Of a DNA stretch of 64,000 nucleotides, positions 25,404-34,422 are shown in pieces (positions within the stretch are counted from its first letter, which is position 1; each line of letters starts with the position of its first letter). Location of the stretch: contig JAGIAD010000005.1 in the NCBI GenBank assembly GCA_017745075.1, positions 62,001-126,000 of the forward strand, written 5' to 3'. The DNA is from Sphingobacteriaceae bacterium. GTDB lineage: Bacteria; Bacteroidota; Bacteroidia; Sphingobacteriales; Sphingobacteriaceae. The position numbers were made by a program, and so were the translations under genes. Below the pieces are notes generated by a model that was given only the letters and a program-made list of their open reading frames with translations, had not been told where the DNA came from and ran no database searches.

Positions 25404-26792
25404 ATGAAAATGAAAAACAGATTAAACTTGGGCTTGCTGGCAGTTTTGGTTGCTGGTTCTACTGTAGTTTCTAGTTGTAAAAAAGACAGTGCTCCTATTG
25501 ACGAACCAACAAAACCAGATTCTAACGAATCTTTGGCAGATGCATTTTTTGATAAAGTATCATATAAAGGAGCATTTGGATCTACAGATTGGACCGCAAA
25601 CTGGACTAATTTTACACCAAAAGTAACTGTGTACGCAGAGGCAACTGAAACTTTACAAGGATCAATTGAAGCTAACAGAACATTAGATGCGACTAAAGTT
25701 TACAAATTAGTTGGATTTGTATACATTAAGGATGGTGTTACATTAACCATTCCCGCTGGAACAGTTATTCGTGGCGATAAGGACTCGAAAGCTACTTTGG
25801 TAGTAACCCGTGGTGGTAAATTAATTGCTGAAGGAACAGCAGCAAAACCAATTGTATTTACTTCAAACCAAGCAGTTGGTTCAAGAGCTCCAGGCGATTG
25901 GGGCGGGATTATCATTCTAGGTAAGTCAACCAATAACATCCCTGGCGGAACAGGTTTAATTGAAGGTGGATTAACGCTTCCTGAAGGAAATCATGGAGGT
26001 AATGTTCCTGCTGATAATTCTGGTGTACTTAAATATGTACGTGTAGAATTTCCAGGTATTGCTTATGCTACCAATAATGAAATTAACGGTATTACTTTCG
26101 GATCTGTTGGTTCTGGTACTACAGTAGATTACGTACAAGTTTCATATTCTGGTGATGATTCATTTGAATGGTTTGGTGGAACTGTAAATGCAAAACACTT
26201 GGTTTCTATTGCAAACGTGGATGATGTTTTCGACTTTGACAACGGTTTCTCTGGTAAATTGCAATTTTTGGTAGCTCAAAGAGATCCATCTTTAGCTGAT
26301 CAGGCTGGTCAATCTAATGGTATTGAATCAGACAACTCAGAAAAAGTATTCGATTCAAGTCCACGTACTCGTCCGGTTATTTCAAACATGACCTTAATTG
26401 GTCCTGGAAACGTAGCTGTTGATGCTAAGCATGAATATGCTAACTTATGGAGGAGAGGATCAAAAATGATCTTGGCAAACTCAATTTTCATAGGTTTTAG
26501 GTACGGACTAGATATTCGTGATAAAGAAACTGGTGATGCTTTAACCGATGGAACATCATTAATTAAAAACAATATTTATCAATCGTTTACTGCTGGTAAG
26601 GATATAGTTGCAGACGGAAGCACACCTTCTTTCACAAGTGTAGATATCTTAAAAACATATTTAACAAGTAAAGGAAATACATTCATTGATGAAACTGGTG
26701 CGGCAGCTTTACTAAATAGTCCTTTTAGTTTAACAGCTCCTAGCTTTACATTAAAAGTAGGTTCATCTGCTTCTACCGGTGCAAGTTTTTAA
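25404..26792 (+). CDS. Lipoprotein with predicted parallel beta-helix, partner of the TonB receptor
   Basis: The 462-residue protein has a lipoprotein signal (lipobox SSCKKD, Cys25) followed by an acidic, Pro-rich linker. The body is rich in repeated beta-strand phrases typical of right-handed beta-helices: LTIPAGTVIRGDK, GGKLIAEGTAAKPIVFTS, DWGGIIILGKS, LKYVRVEFPG, VDYVQVSYSGDDSFEWFGG. I do not know its activity. Similar proteins are sometimes labelled multidrug transporter, but nothing here supports that. The gene follows the receptor by 106 nt and ends in a strong terminator, so the two probably form one outer-membrane uptake or attachment unit. Confidence 0.8.
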   Translation: MKMKNRLNLGLLAVLVAGSTVVSSCKKDSAPIDEPTKPDSNESLADAFFDKVSYKGAFGSTDWTANWTNFTPKVTVYAEATETLQGSIEANRTLDATKVYKLVGFVYIKDGVTLTIPAGTVIRGDKDSKATLVVTRGGKLIAEGTAAKPIVFTSNQAVGSRAPGDWGGIIILGKSTNNIPGGTGLIEGGLTLPEGNHGGNVPADNSGVLKYVRVEFPGIAYATNNEINGITFGSVGSGTTVDYVQVSYSGDDSFEWFGGTVNAKHLVSIANVDDVFDFDNGFSGKLQFLVAQRDPSLADQAGQSNGIESDNSEKVFDSSPRTRPVISNMTLIGPGNVAVDAKHEYANLWRRGSKMILANSIFIGFRYGLDIRDKETGDALTDGTSLIKNNIYQSFTAGKDIVADGSTPSFTSVDILKTYLTSKGNTFIDETGAAALLNSPFSLTAPSFTLKVGSSASTGASF

Positions 26793-26899
26793 TATTTAAA
26801 AAATAACATAGCTACTCCATTGACTGCTACAAAAACACTATAGTAAATTATAAGTTTCATGAACGACTCATAGTCAGGTAGCTAATTTTTTAAAAGAAA

Positions 26900-26943
26900 C
26901 AAAATAGGTGTTCATCTCATTGTTGAACACCTATTTTGTTTTA
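26900..26943. terminator. Strong bidirectional terminator
   Basis: AAAATAGGTGTTCA and TGAACACCTATTTT form a 14-bp stem with A- and T-rich flanks on both sides. It serves the lipoprotein gene on the plus strand and the 101-residue gene on the minus strand. Confidence 0.85.
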
Positions 26944-26949
26944 TAAATT

Positions 26950-27255
26950 TTATACAGTTTCTTCTGTTGCAACTTTAGCTTTTTTTACTGTTGCAGATTT
27001 AACCGTTTTTGCTTTTGGTACAGTAACCGATTTCTCCTCTTCCTTAATGAATGGGGTTATAGAATCATCTTGAGTAGTAAAGGCTACTTTTTTAGCCAGC
27101 AGTTTGGCAAATTTCTCAATCGTTTTATCTGCCTTTTTTACTTTTCCATAAGAAGCTGCCACTTCGCTGAAGGCAGTTGTTAATTTTAATTCTAATTCTT
27201 TACGTAACTTTTTGCTTGTCGAATGGTTTTTCGACTTGGATTTATTCTTTTTCAT
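26950..27255 (-). CDS. Lysine-rich small hypothetical protein
   Basis: The 101-residue protein is very basic at both ends (KKNKSKSKNHSTSKKLRK at the start, PKAKTVKSATVKKAK near the end) with a central helical stretch LELKLTTAFSEVAASYGKVKKADKTIEKFAKLLAKK. The tail resembles the Lys/Ala/Val repeats of histone-H1-like bacterial proteins, so nucleic-acid binding is possible. I do not recognise a named family. A -7 box lies 21 nt upstream and a terminator follows, so it is a free-standing gene. Confidence 0.65.
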   Translation of the reverse strand: MKKNKSKSKNHSTSKKLRKELELKLTTAFSEVAASYGKVKKADKTIEKFAKLLAKKVAFTTQDDSITPFIKEEEKSVTVPKAKTVKSATVKKAKVATEETV

Positions 27256-27275
27256 CTAAAATTAATGGGTATTTT

Positions 27276-27283
27276 CAAAGATA
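27276..27283 (-). promoter_or_regulatory. Putative -7 box for the Lys-rich protein gene
   Basis: The minus strand reads TATCTTTG, matching TAnnTTTG, 21 nt before the start codon. Confidence 0.45.
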
Positions 27284-27532
27284 TAGAATCGTAAAGTTAA
27301 ATTTATATTATCATTATGTTAACAATCGCAAGTCCAGTTAACATACAGAATATTTTTAATAACTTATTTTAAATCAGTTGAGTACGGTTTAAAGCTGACT
27401 GTTGTAAATTACCTGGTATTGACCGGAGCTATCGTTTTTAACTGCGTTCCTGTTAGAAGAAATGGAATGGATAACCCGAAAAAGAGGTTATTCAATCCGT
27501 ACGCTTTCAGAAAAAGATGACAGATATAAAAC

Positions 27533-27808
27533 CTAGAACTGAATTCCAGGTGCAACATCCCCGCCTAAATCAAGCGTATTCTGAAATGCTTCAAGATAGC
27601 CCAACAAATGACGTTCGGCATTGGCATAGGAAGTAAATGTTGAGGCCGGTACGTTAGCTTCCTGTTCGCTGGTATTTTTGAAATGCGAGCTTACCTGAAA
27701 GGTAAAGGTCTTATCGTCGTTGATTGGCGATAAGATGCGGGCCTTAACCGGATGGCCATGAATTTCGACAAAGAATTCTTTGATAACAGTATATATGATA
27801 GCGGCCAT
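27533..27808 (-). CDS. Small hypothetical protein
   Basis: I place the start at MAAIIYTVIKEFF (27808), giving 91 residues. An upstream in-frame ATG (27889) would add a Lys/Asn-rich leader of low-quality composition. The protein has beta-rich segments (FFVEIHGHPVKARILSP, KTFTFQVSSHFKN) and a helical part (YANAERHLLGYLEAFQNT). No signal peptide or known motif is seen. The function is unknown. Confidence 0.65.
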   Translation of the reverse strand: MAAIIYTVIKEFFVEIHGHPVKARILSPINDDKTFTFQVSSHFKNTSEQEANVPASTFTSYANAERHLLGYLEAFQNTLDLGGDVAPGIQF

Positions 27809-27921
27809 GTGATTATTCTTTAAAGATAAAAATACTGCAAATAAGCTGTTAATGTGTCTTTTATTGATAAGATAATATTTCCTTAACACTGAATTAACCT
27901 TAATTTAATTTTACAGGTCTT

Positions 27922-29130
27922 TTATCTCTTAATAGGCTCATAGGCATACACCACCTCGTACTTCAGGTGTTTAAGGTTGGTGGCAATTTGCCCTATTTTT
28001 AAGTTTTGTGCCTGGGGTGTAGGTTCACAATAAGAATATTTCTTGCCTTTATAGGTAACTGCTTCACCAATGGGCTTATCGAACTGTACAGCAATGGTTA
28101 AATGTTTAGGGTATAACAAGGCAATCATCGGCAGATTGTATATTTCTTTTACGAGGTAAAAAAACAATGCAGCCCTGTCGTCGCAATCGCTATAGGTACT
28201 CAATAATGTTTGCTCGGGCGAAAAGCGTTTTTCCTTGCCGAAGTTTTCGCTGTCATCTTCATATAAAAAACCATAACGGGTAAATCTCATGAGGTAATCG
28301 ACACCTTTTTTCTGATCCATGTGTTTCAGGTTCTCTTTCAGCGTAGGAATAAGAGAACTGTATGCTTCCCTGCTTAAAGGAATGTTGAAGTAACTTTCGA
28401 AATCTACTATGGGATAGTTTTTGAAAATCGTTTGTACATCTTCATTAACTTTAAGTTTAAAATGATGGACTTTCTGACCATAACTGAATTGAATATCTTT
28501 TTCCTGATAATTTTCGGGTTTAAAATCAGGCATACGGGTAACCTTATAAGAGAATGAATTTTTAGCTTCCGGAAATAAAATTTTAACCGGTTTGTAAGCA
28601 TCTGCCTGTTTAAACAGTTTGCCATAATCGTGATAATTTAAGCAAACGAACTTTTTATCGTCGATCATGAAAAAAGGAATATCGCTGATATCCTCATCAT
28701 TCCGTACGTAAAAAATAACCTGGTCATTACCTACAGCTAACCGGGCATCGTAACCGCATTTACTCAATAAAAACCATTTGTATAATGTATACCGAAAATA
28801 ATTATTGGCCTTAGGGCTGATCTCTTCTGCTGTTTTACGTATCAGCTGGTAATAAATCCAGTCGTTGAGACTGTACTTTTCCTGGTATTTTTTTAATGCA
28901 GCGATTAATGGTTCATAATGACCAGCCGATACATAACTATAAAACTTTGCAGTTTCAGTAGCGGTTGCTTTTTGCGAGGTTTGAAAAACAATAGATGAAT
29001 CGATACTGAAATTGAAAGTGCCGTTATAAAAATCAAATGAGTAATTCTGTCCCCTTGCTGTAATGACATTCACCATCATGCAGACCGGCAAAAATAAACT
29101 CAAGCAATATGTATAAATCTTTCTTTTCAA
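27922..29130 (-). CDS. Secreted transglutaminase-like protein
   Basis: The 402-residue protein has a signal peptide (about 1-27) and is probably periplasmic. The C-terminal part has the transglutaminase/cysteine protease pattern: SDCDDRAALFFYLVKEI with Cys316, then HLTIAVQF with His343, and a CEPT phrase (368-371) where the family usually has an Asp-Pro-Thr; Glu replaces the Asp. The N-terminal 250 residues are beta-rich and match no family I recognise. It may process peptides or cross-links in the envelope. No partner gene is obvious. Confidence 0.75.
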   Translation of the reverse strand: MKRKIYTYCLSLFLPVCMMVNVITARGQNYSFDFYNGTFNFSIDSSIVFQTSQKATATETAKFYSYVSAGHYEPLIAALKKYQEKYSLNDWIYYQLIRKTAEEISPKANNYFRYTLYKWFLLSKCGYDARLAVGNDQVIFYVRNDEDISDIPFFMIDDKKFVCLNYHDYGKLFKQADAYKPVKILFPEAKNSFSYKVTRMPDFKPENYQEKDIQFSYGQKVHHFKLKVNEDVQTIFKNYPIVDFESYFNIPLSREAYSSLIPTLKENLKHMDQKKGVDYLMRFTRYGFLYEDDSENFGKEKRFSPEQTLLSTYSDCDDRAALFFYLVKEIYNLPMIALLYPKHLTIAVQFDKPIGEAVTYKGKKYSYCEPTPQAQNLKIGQIATNLKHLKYEVVYAYEPIKR

Positions 29131-29412
29131 ACCCGCAATATATTTGGTTATATTAAATTTACCTATAATTAATGTAAAAGCAACAATTTGTTTATGTGAA
29201 CAATTTTGGCAAGCTTAACATTGCATTAATACGAAGCGGATTCAGGGAGATTGAAGTTTTTTAAATAAAAAATAAGACTTAGAAACACCTTTTTATTTGT
29301 ATTAACAAATTCTATAAATAACATTTCATTAATATCGATTTAACAAGGCGAGCTTATTTTTGTGGCATAAATATTTGGTTAGTATTTATAAAGTTTAGGT
29401 TAGTTGATAATA
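29131..29412. other. A/T-rich intergenic region, no gene seen
   Basis: The segment separates two minus-strand genes and must hold the promoter of the transglutaminase-like gene. I see no clear TAnnTTTG match on that strand, and no repeat or RNA structure. Confidence 0.3.
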
Positions 29413-29441
29413 AAAAACCCAGATGGATGTCTGGGTTTTTT
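29413..29441 (-). terminator. Terminator of the OlsF-like gene
   Basis: AACCCAGA and TCTGGGTT pair around a short loop with A- and T-runs on both sides, just after the stop of the minus-strand gene. Confidence 0.8.
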
Positions 29442-29453
29442 TATTGCATTAAA

Positions 29454-31205
29454 TTATAAGTTTTTTCCAAGTTTTTCCAGCATTTCAGGTGGAATATTAT
29501 GTGTATCTACCACTAAGAAACCATCCAGGCAGTCTGAAAATTTAGGGTCGATATTGAAAGAGATAATCTTTGCATTCAGGTTCATGTACTGCCTTAACAA
29601 TACCGGAATTTTAATGTGCGAGTTTTCAATATCGCCAATAATACTGTCTAAATCCTTAAAAGACTCACTGCTGTCAACCAGCGTATCGGTTGCGATGGGT
29701 AATAAATCGGCTTTAAATTTATTTCTCGGTTTAACGTATTTGGCCATTTCATAATCGAAGTGGTTTTTCGTAATGTAATCAACAATTAAAGCCTTGCTGA
29801 ATTTTGAGAAGTTGTTGCTGATACTTACCGGGCCAAACATGTAACGGTATTGTGGATTATCAATCAGGTATTTTAAAATGCCTTTCCAAAGCAAGAACAG
29901 TGGAAGCGGTTTGCCCTGGTATTCTTTCCTGATCCACGATCTGCCCAGTTCAATCCCTTGTCTTAACATGGGGTAAAACTGATCTTTCATTTTAAAGAGC
30001 TCAGAGAGGTAGAAACCACGGCGGCCCATGCTTTCTAAAATCTCATCACCTTTGCCGATCCGGTAAGCACCTACAATGTTTTCCAGATCTTTATCCCATA
30101 TAAATAAGTGATTATAGTAGATATCGTAATTGTCGAGATCGATTTTTTTGTTAGTGCCTTCGCCTACCTCACGGAAAGTGATTTCGCGTAAACGGCCAAT
30201 TTCTCTTAAAATATTCGGGATTTTTAAAGTAGGAACAATATAAACCTCATAGTTTTTCTCTGTCCACACCTTAAAATCTTCCAGGCGTTCTACTTCCCCT
30301 TTAATCAGCACCCGCGATGTTTCTTCAATTACTTCGGCTGGCTTCTTTTTAATTTTGAACAGATTAAGCGGATTAAACAGCTTTTTTTCGGTATCCAAAC
30401 CTATGCCGAGTGCATAAGTACGGGCCCTTAAAAAATCCATCAGCTTATTGCTGCTGTTCATGTGCGAAATTTCTGAAACGGCAATCGGCTTACCAATCCT
30501 TACTTTAATGGTGCGGCCATGTTTGTTTAAAAACTCGGAAGGTAATTTTGCAGTACGCAGCGTAGGGTGTATAAAACTTAAAATATTAAAGAAAACACCG
30601 TTATTGCCGTGGAAGTAAATAGGTACAACCGGAACTTTTGCCTTTGCAATAAGTTTTCCAACTACCGGATGCCACATCCTGTCGGTCACCTGCTGAGCAT
30701 CTAATTTAAAGGTAGAAACCTCGCCGGCAGGGAAAATCCCTATTGGCGTTCCGTTTCTAAGCAGATCAAAAGTAGTTTTTAATCCGCTGATACTTGAAGA
30801 ATGCTGTACATTCTCGAAAGGATTTACCGCAACAAAAAATTCATCGAGGTTAGGGATTTTTTTCAAAATGAAGTTTACCATCACTTTTGCATCGGGCCTA
30901 ACCGTACACAAGAGTTTAACTAAAGCCAGGCCTTCTACACCACCATAAGGGTGGTTCGCAATAGCAATAAAAGGACCTGTTTTAGGGATGCTGTTTAAAT
31001 CGTCTTCATCAAATTCTATAGAAACGCCAATGGTTTCCAATATTTTATCTACAAATTCTAAACCCTTAAAGTGTTGGTTTTGAGCGAATACATCGTTGAT
31101 GTCATTCAGCTTCATGATCTCCATCAGCAAACCTGCCAAACCTGGTACACCTAGCTTATCTATCTTCGTTGCTTTCGCAAATTCAGATGTCGTTATGATC
31201 TTCAT
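29454..31205 (-). CDS. Two-domain acyltransferase, OlsF-like (PlsC-type plus GNAT/hemolysin-type)
   Basis: The 583-residue protein joins two acyltransferase domains. Residues about 1-270 are a PlsC-like O-acyltransferase with the catalytic NHPYGG, the FPAGEVS loop and VPVVPIYFHGNN. Residues about 320-583 are a GNAT/hemolysin-type N-acyltransferase with VGAYRIGKGDEI and ELGRSWIRKEYQG. This order is that of OlsF, which makes ornithine lipids in one polypeptide; in Bacteroides two separate genes make glycine lipids. It most likely makes an aminolipid (ornithine, lysine or glycine), but the amino acid cannot be read. It acts at the inner membrane and is monocistronic with its own terminator. Confidence 0.82.
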   Translation of the reverse strand: MKIITTSEFAKATKIDKLGVPGLAGLLMEIMKLNDINDVFAQNQHFKGLEFVDKILETIGVSIEFDEDDLNSIPKTGPFIAIANHPYGGVEGLALVKLLCTVRPDAKVMVNFILKKIPNLDEFFVAVNPFENVQHSSSISGLKTTFDLLRNGTPIGIFPAGEVSTFKLDAQQVTDRMWHPVVGKLIAKAKVPVVPIYFHGNNGVFFNILSFIHPTLRTAKLPSEFLNKHGRTIKVRIGKPIAVSEISHMNSSNKLMDFLRARTYALGIGLDTEKKLFNPLNLFKIKKKPAEVIEETSRVLIKGEVERLEDFKVWTEKNYEVYIVPTLKIPNILREIGRLREITFREVGEGTNKKIDLDNYDIYYNHLFIWDKDLENIVGAYRIGKGDEILESMGRRGFYLSELFKMKDQFYPMLRQGIELGRSWIRKEYQGKPLPLFLLWKGILKYLIDNPQYRYMFGPVSISNNFSKFSKALIVDYITKNHFDYEMAKYVKPRNKFKADLLPIATDTLVDSSESFKDLDSIIGDIENSHIKIPVLLRQYMNLNAKIISFNIDPKFSDCLDGFLVVDTHNIPPEMLEKLGKNL

Positions 31206-31255
31206 ATAAAATTCTTAGGTTGTTGATAGGCAAAACCTGCTCAGTTTTGCAATCC

Positions 31256-31263
31256 CAAAAATA
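31256..31263 (-). promoter_or_regulatory. Putative -7 box for the OlsF-like gene
   Basis: The minus strand reads TATTTTTG, matching TAnnTTTG, 51 nt before the start codon. Confidence 0.35.
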
Positions 31264-31300
31264 AGATTTATATTTATAATACACATGTCATATCGCATCA

Positions 31301-32200
31301 ATGAGAATTTGGCTGAATAAATATTTTGGTTTTGGTAAAGGTGAGTTCAACGGATTGTTGTTGCTGATATTGATTATAGTGGTGCTTAAGGCAATACCTG
31401 TTATATATGGTTATACCCGGCCCATAGAAAAAGACGCTCCGGAGCTTTTGGCGCAAATACAGAAAATAACAATCGCAGATGAAAAATACGCGAATAATCT
31501 CCACGACAGGATTGAAAATTCTTCTCCTGAAAAAACAACCAGGCTTTTCAATTTTGATCCCAATACCTTAGATGCCGACGGTTGGCAGGCGTTGGGTTTA
31601 TCGCCAAAACAGGCAAAAGCAATTATTAATTATACCGCTAAAGGCGGAAAATTTTATAAACCTGAGGATCTTCAGAAGATGTACACCATTTCTCCGAAGA
31701 TGTATGAACGGATCTTGCCTTATGTTAAAATAGCAGAAGGGAATCTAAATGCTTCAAAAAAGTATACCCCATTTGAAAAGAAAGTATTTATTAAAAAAGC
31801 ACCTGTAATTGTAGATATTAACCAGGCAGATTCTGCAGGACTTGATGAAATAAAAGGAATTGGTGCTGTTTTTGCGAAAAGGATTGTCAAATACCGCGAG
31901 CGTTTAGGTGGTTTTTACAAAAAAGAACAATTAATGGAAGTTTATGGCCTGGATTCTGCCAGGTACGCTGAAATTGAAAATCAGATTTCGATCAGTAATG
32001 TTCCTTTAAAAACAATCAATATCAATACAGCGGTTTTTGATGATTTGAGAAGGAACCCTTATCTTTCAAATAAGCAGATCAATGCCATTATCCAATACCG
32101 GAAACAGCACGGTAACTATTCAAATATATCTGACCTGAAAAAGATAATTATCTTAAACCAGCAGGTGATCGATAAAATTGCGCTTTATATTTCTTTTTAG
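31301..32200 (+). CDS. ComEA-like helix-hairpin-helix DNA-binding protein
   Basis: The 299-residue protein has an N-terminal membrane helix (about 15-35) and three HhH repeats: FDPNTLDADGWQALGLSPKQ, then VDINQADSAGLDEIKGIGAV with FAKRIVKYRERLGGF, and ININTAVFDDLRRNPYLSNK. ComEA-type proteins bind incoming DNA at the cell surface or in the periplasm during natural transformation. Three repeats in one protein is common in Bacteroidota but longer than the single pair in Bacillus ComEA. Competence is not shown by this gene alone. Confidence 0.82.
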   Translation: MRIWLNKYFGFGKGEFNGLLLLILIIVVLKAIPVIYGYTRPIEKDAPELLAQIQKITIADEKYANNLHDRIENSSPEKTTRLFNFDPNTLDADGWQALGLSPKQAKAIINYTAKGGKFYKPEDLQKMYTISPKMYERILPYVKIAEGNLNASKKYTPFEKKVFIKKAPVIVDINQADSAGLDEIKGIGAVFAKRIVKYRERLGGFYKKEQLMEVYGLDSARYAEIENQISISNVPLKTININTAVFDDLRRNPYLSNKQINAIIQYRKQHGNYSNISDLKKIIILNQQVIDKIALYISF

Positions 32201-32214
32201 AAGGAATATTTATT

Positions 32215-32475
32215 TTTGGTTTTGGAAAGCAGAACCGGTGTTTCATAGTAAAGTTTCTCCCTGCTCTTCGCTTTACTCCGTTGCACTCCGTGTTCGCTGC
32301 GATCAGGTTTAGGTACGCAGGATAGTGCTGCAATCCTTGCACATAACTAAAGGCATGTTGTTTCTGTATCCTGCAGTCCCAAATCTGACTACTGGCCGCG
32401 CCACCTAAACCCAATGGAAGCGTGCACGAAGTAAAGCGGACAGTGGGACTGTATTATCCTAAACGCTTCCAACTT
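32215..32475. repeat. Dispersed intergenic element (about 260 bp)
   Basis: This non-coding stretch has higher GC than its flanks. It runs from TTTTTGGTTTTGGAAAGCAG to CACCTAAACCCAATGGAAGCG and GCTTGCTTTCCTAAAAAAA-like ends. The phrase CAC-TA--CCC--T-GAAGCG recurs near 63878, and both copies end in a purine-poor block plus an A-run. On the minus strand both begin TTTTTTTA-GGA-AGCAA-like. I recognise the type as an interspersed element seen in Pedobacter genomes, not a gene. The 88-residue open frame over it is spurious. Confidence 0.45.
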
Positions 32476-32738
32476 GCTTTCCTAAAAAAAACAAATCATA
32501 TTTAATGATTTTGAGCTGTTAATATTTTATCCTTATTGAAATCTATTTTCTAAAATATTCGGTATAGTTGTAAAAAATCACAAAAAAAATCTTACCCAAT
32601 TTTCAAGGTTTAAAATTAACCGGTAAACTTATTGAACCGAATACCATTTCATTCTGTAATTGCACGAATATTTAATGGTAACTAACTATAAAATAATTGT
32701 TTATAATTGCCCTTGACTAACTAAAAAATATAAGATTA
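32476..32738. other. A/T-rich upstream region of the acyl-CoA dehydrogenase
   Basis: No gene is seen. The promoter should lie near 32696-32716, where TTGTTTATAATTG gives only a partial TAnnTTTG match. ACTAACTATAA / CTAACTAAAAAATATAA is a weak direct repeat. Confidence 0.3.
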
Positions 32739-33893
32739 ATGAGCGTAAGCTTTGATTTTTCAGAAACAGAAACTCAGCAAAGTGTAAGGGCTATGGTCCG
32801 CGATTTTGCAGAGAAAAACATTCGTCCATATATAATGGAATGGGATGAGGCACAGCATTTTCCTGTCGAATTGTTTAAACAGTTCGGAGAATTAGGCTTA
32901 ATGGGGGTGTTGGTGCCTGAAGAGTATGGTGGTTCGGGTTTAGGTTATCAAGAGTATGTTGATATAATTGTGGAAGTAGCCCGTGTTTGTGGTTCGGTCG
33001 GTTTATCATTAGCCGCACATAATTCTTTATGTACAGGCCATATTCTGAACTTTGCCAACGAAGAGCAGAAGAAAAAATGGTTACCTAAACTGGCAACTGC
33101 AGAGTGGATTGGAGCCTGGGGTTTAACCGAAGCCAATACTGGCTCGGATGCTTTAAGAATGATGACCACAGCCGTTGAAGATGGTGATGATTATATTATA
33201 AACGGTGCAAAAAACTGGATTACGCACGGTAAAAGCAGCGATATTGCGGTTGTTATGGTAAGGACGGGAGAGCAGGGAAGTTCGAAAGGAATTTCGGCGA
33301 TTGTAGTAGAGCGTGATACACCTGGTTTTACTGCGGGTAAAAAAGAAAATAAACTGGGAATGCGGGCATCAGAAACAACAGAAATGATTTTTGATAATTG
33401 CCGCGTACCAAAAGCAAATTTACTGGGAAATGTGGGCGAAGGTTTTAAACAGGCCATGAAGGTTTTGGATGGCGGAAGAATTTCAATTGCCGCATTAGCC
33501 TTAGGTATTGCAAAAGGTGCTTTTGATGCAGCAGTAGCTTACTCAAAACAAAGGCAGCAATTTGGGCAGCCTATTTCTAATTACCAGGCCATTAGTTTTA
33601 AACTGGCCGATATGGCTACAGAAATTGAAGCAGCAGAGCTGTTAATCCGTCAGGCTGCAGATTTAAAGAACAGGCATTTACCCATGACTAAGGAAGCGGC
33701 CATGGCAAAATATTTTGCTTCAGAGGTTTCAGTAAAGGTAGCAACAGATGCCGTTCAGATATTTGGTGGTTATGGTTATACCAAGGATTTTCCGGTGGAG
33801 AAATTTTATCGCGACAGTAAATTATGTACGATAGGCGAGGGTACCTCCGAAATCCAGAAAATTGTAATCGCCAGAGAAATATTGTCGAGGTAG
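32739..33893 (+). CDS. Acyl-CoA dehydrogenase
   Basis: This FAD enzyme makes the trans-2 double bond in acyl-CoAs in the first step of beta-oxidation or branched-chain amino acid breakdown, passing electrons to ETF. The 384-residue length is typical. Signatures are GAWGLTEANTGSDA (about 125-140), the FAD loop NWITHGKSS, RQQFGQPISNYQAI, FGGYGYTKDFPVEKFYRD and the GEGTSEIQK stretch with the catalytic-region Glu. Chain-length specificity cannot be fixed; short- or branched-chain is most likely. It is monocistronic. Confidence 0.92.
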   Translation: MSVSFDFSETETQQSVRAMVRDFAEKNIRPYIMEWDEAQHFPVELFKQFGELGLMGVLVPEEYGGSGLGYQEYVDIIVEVARVCGSVGLSLAAHNSLCTGHILNFANEEQKKKWLPKLATAEWIGAWGLTEANTGSDALRMMTTAVEDGDDYIINGAKNWITHGKSSDIAVVMVRTGEQGSSKGISAIVVERDTPGFTAGKKENKLGMRASETTEMIFDNCRVPKANLLGNVGEGFKQAMKVLDGGRISIAALALGIAKGAFDAAVAYSKQRQQFGQPISNYQAISFKLADMATEIEAAELLIRQAADLKNRHLPMTKEAAMAKYFASEVSVKVATDAVQIFGGYGYTKDFPVEKFYRDSKLCTIGEGTSEIQKIVIAREILSR

Positions 33894-33971
33894 GAAAGTA
33901 TAAGGATTAAGACTAATGTCGACCTCCTAAACCTAAGCCTTTAACCTTATTAAAAACCAAATATATTATGA

Positions 33972-34010
33972 GTAATCCGGATGGTTTAACTACTTCCGGA
34001 TTTTTTTTAT
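33972..34010 (+). terminator. Terminator after the acyl-CoA dehydrogenase
   Basis: AATCCGGA and TCCGGATT pair around a 13-nt loop and are followed by a run of T. Confidence 0.75.
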
Positions 34011-34135
34011 TTAAATTTTAAAACTTCCCATCTCGCTATCATGTTTTTACTAATGACTCAAGTAATAAACAGTTTTCAGTTGGCAATTGGTAATTACAAA
34101 TGACCAATGAGCCATTGCACTAATGAACTAAAAAT

Positions 34136-34309
34136 ATGGCAAAGTATTCAAAAAAAGCAGGTGAAAAAGTAGAAAAAACCATGCACGAAATGAAAGAGGG
34201 CAAGCTTAAAAGCGGCTCTGGTAAAAAAGTAACTTCTAAAAAACAGGCAGTAGCCATCGGATTATCGGAAGCGAGAAAAGAAGGCGCCAAGGTACCTAAA
34301 AAAGGTTAA
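34136..34309 (+). CDS. Small Lys-rich protein, DUF6496-like
   Basis: This 57-residue protein starts MAKYSKKAGEKVEKTMHEMK and ends ARKEGAKVPKKG. It is very basic and Lys/Gly-rich, with the pattern KAGEKVEKTMHEMKEGKLKSG and KKQAVAIGLSEARKEG seen in short, widely spread bacterial proteins of unknown function. It may bind nucleic acid or be stress-induced. The ATG-to-TAA frame is intact. No Shine-Dalgarno sequence or clear promoter was found. Confidence 0.75.
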   Translation: MAKYSKKAGEKVEKTMHEMKEGKLKSGSGKKVTSKKQAVAIGLSEARKEGAKVPKKG

Positions 34310-34422
34310 AAGCTTAAAGACTAAAGCTAAAAGGTCAAAGCTAATTTGAATTTGATTAGCACAACTCTTGATGAAGTTACATGCTGCTTTTGCTTTAGTC
34401 TTTGGACTTTCAGCTTATTGCG
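34308..34422. repeat. Long reiterative hairpin, AAAGACTAAAGCT type
   Basis: Arms AGCTTAAAGACTAAAGCT (from about 34312) and GCTTTAGTCTTTGGACTTTCAG (from about 34391) are complementary and use the same words as the 7578-7662 element. It overlaps the stop of the small plus-strand gene and reaches the stop of the minus-strand gene at 34415. Confidence 0.65.

Noticed and set aside
25404-26792. Multidrug transporter label sometimes given to such proteins
   Set aside because: It has a lipobox and beta-helix-like repeats but no set of membrane helices.
32148-32414. 88-residue minus-strand frame over the spacer after the ComEA-like gene
   Set aside because: It covers a dispersed repeat and has no family features.
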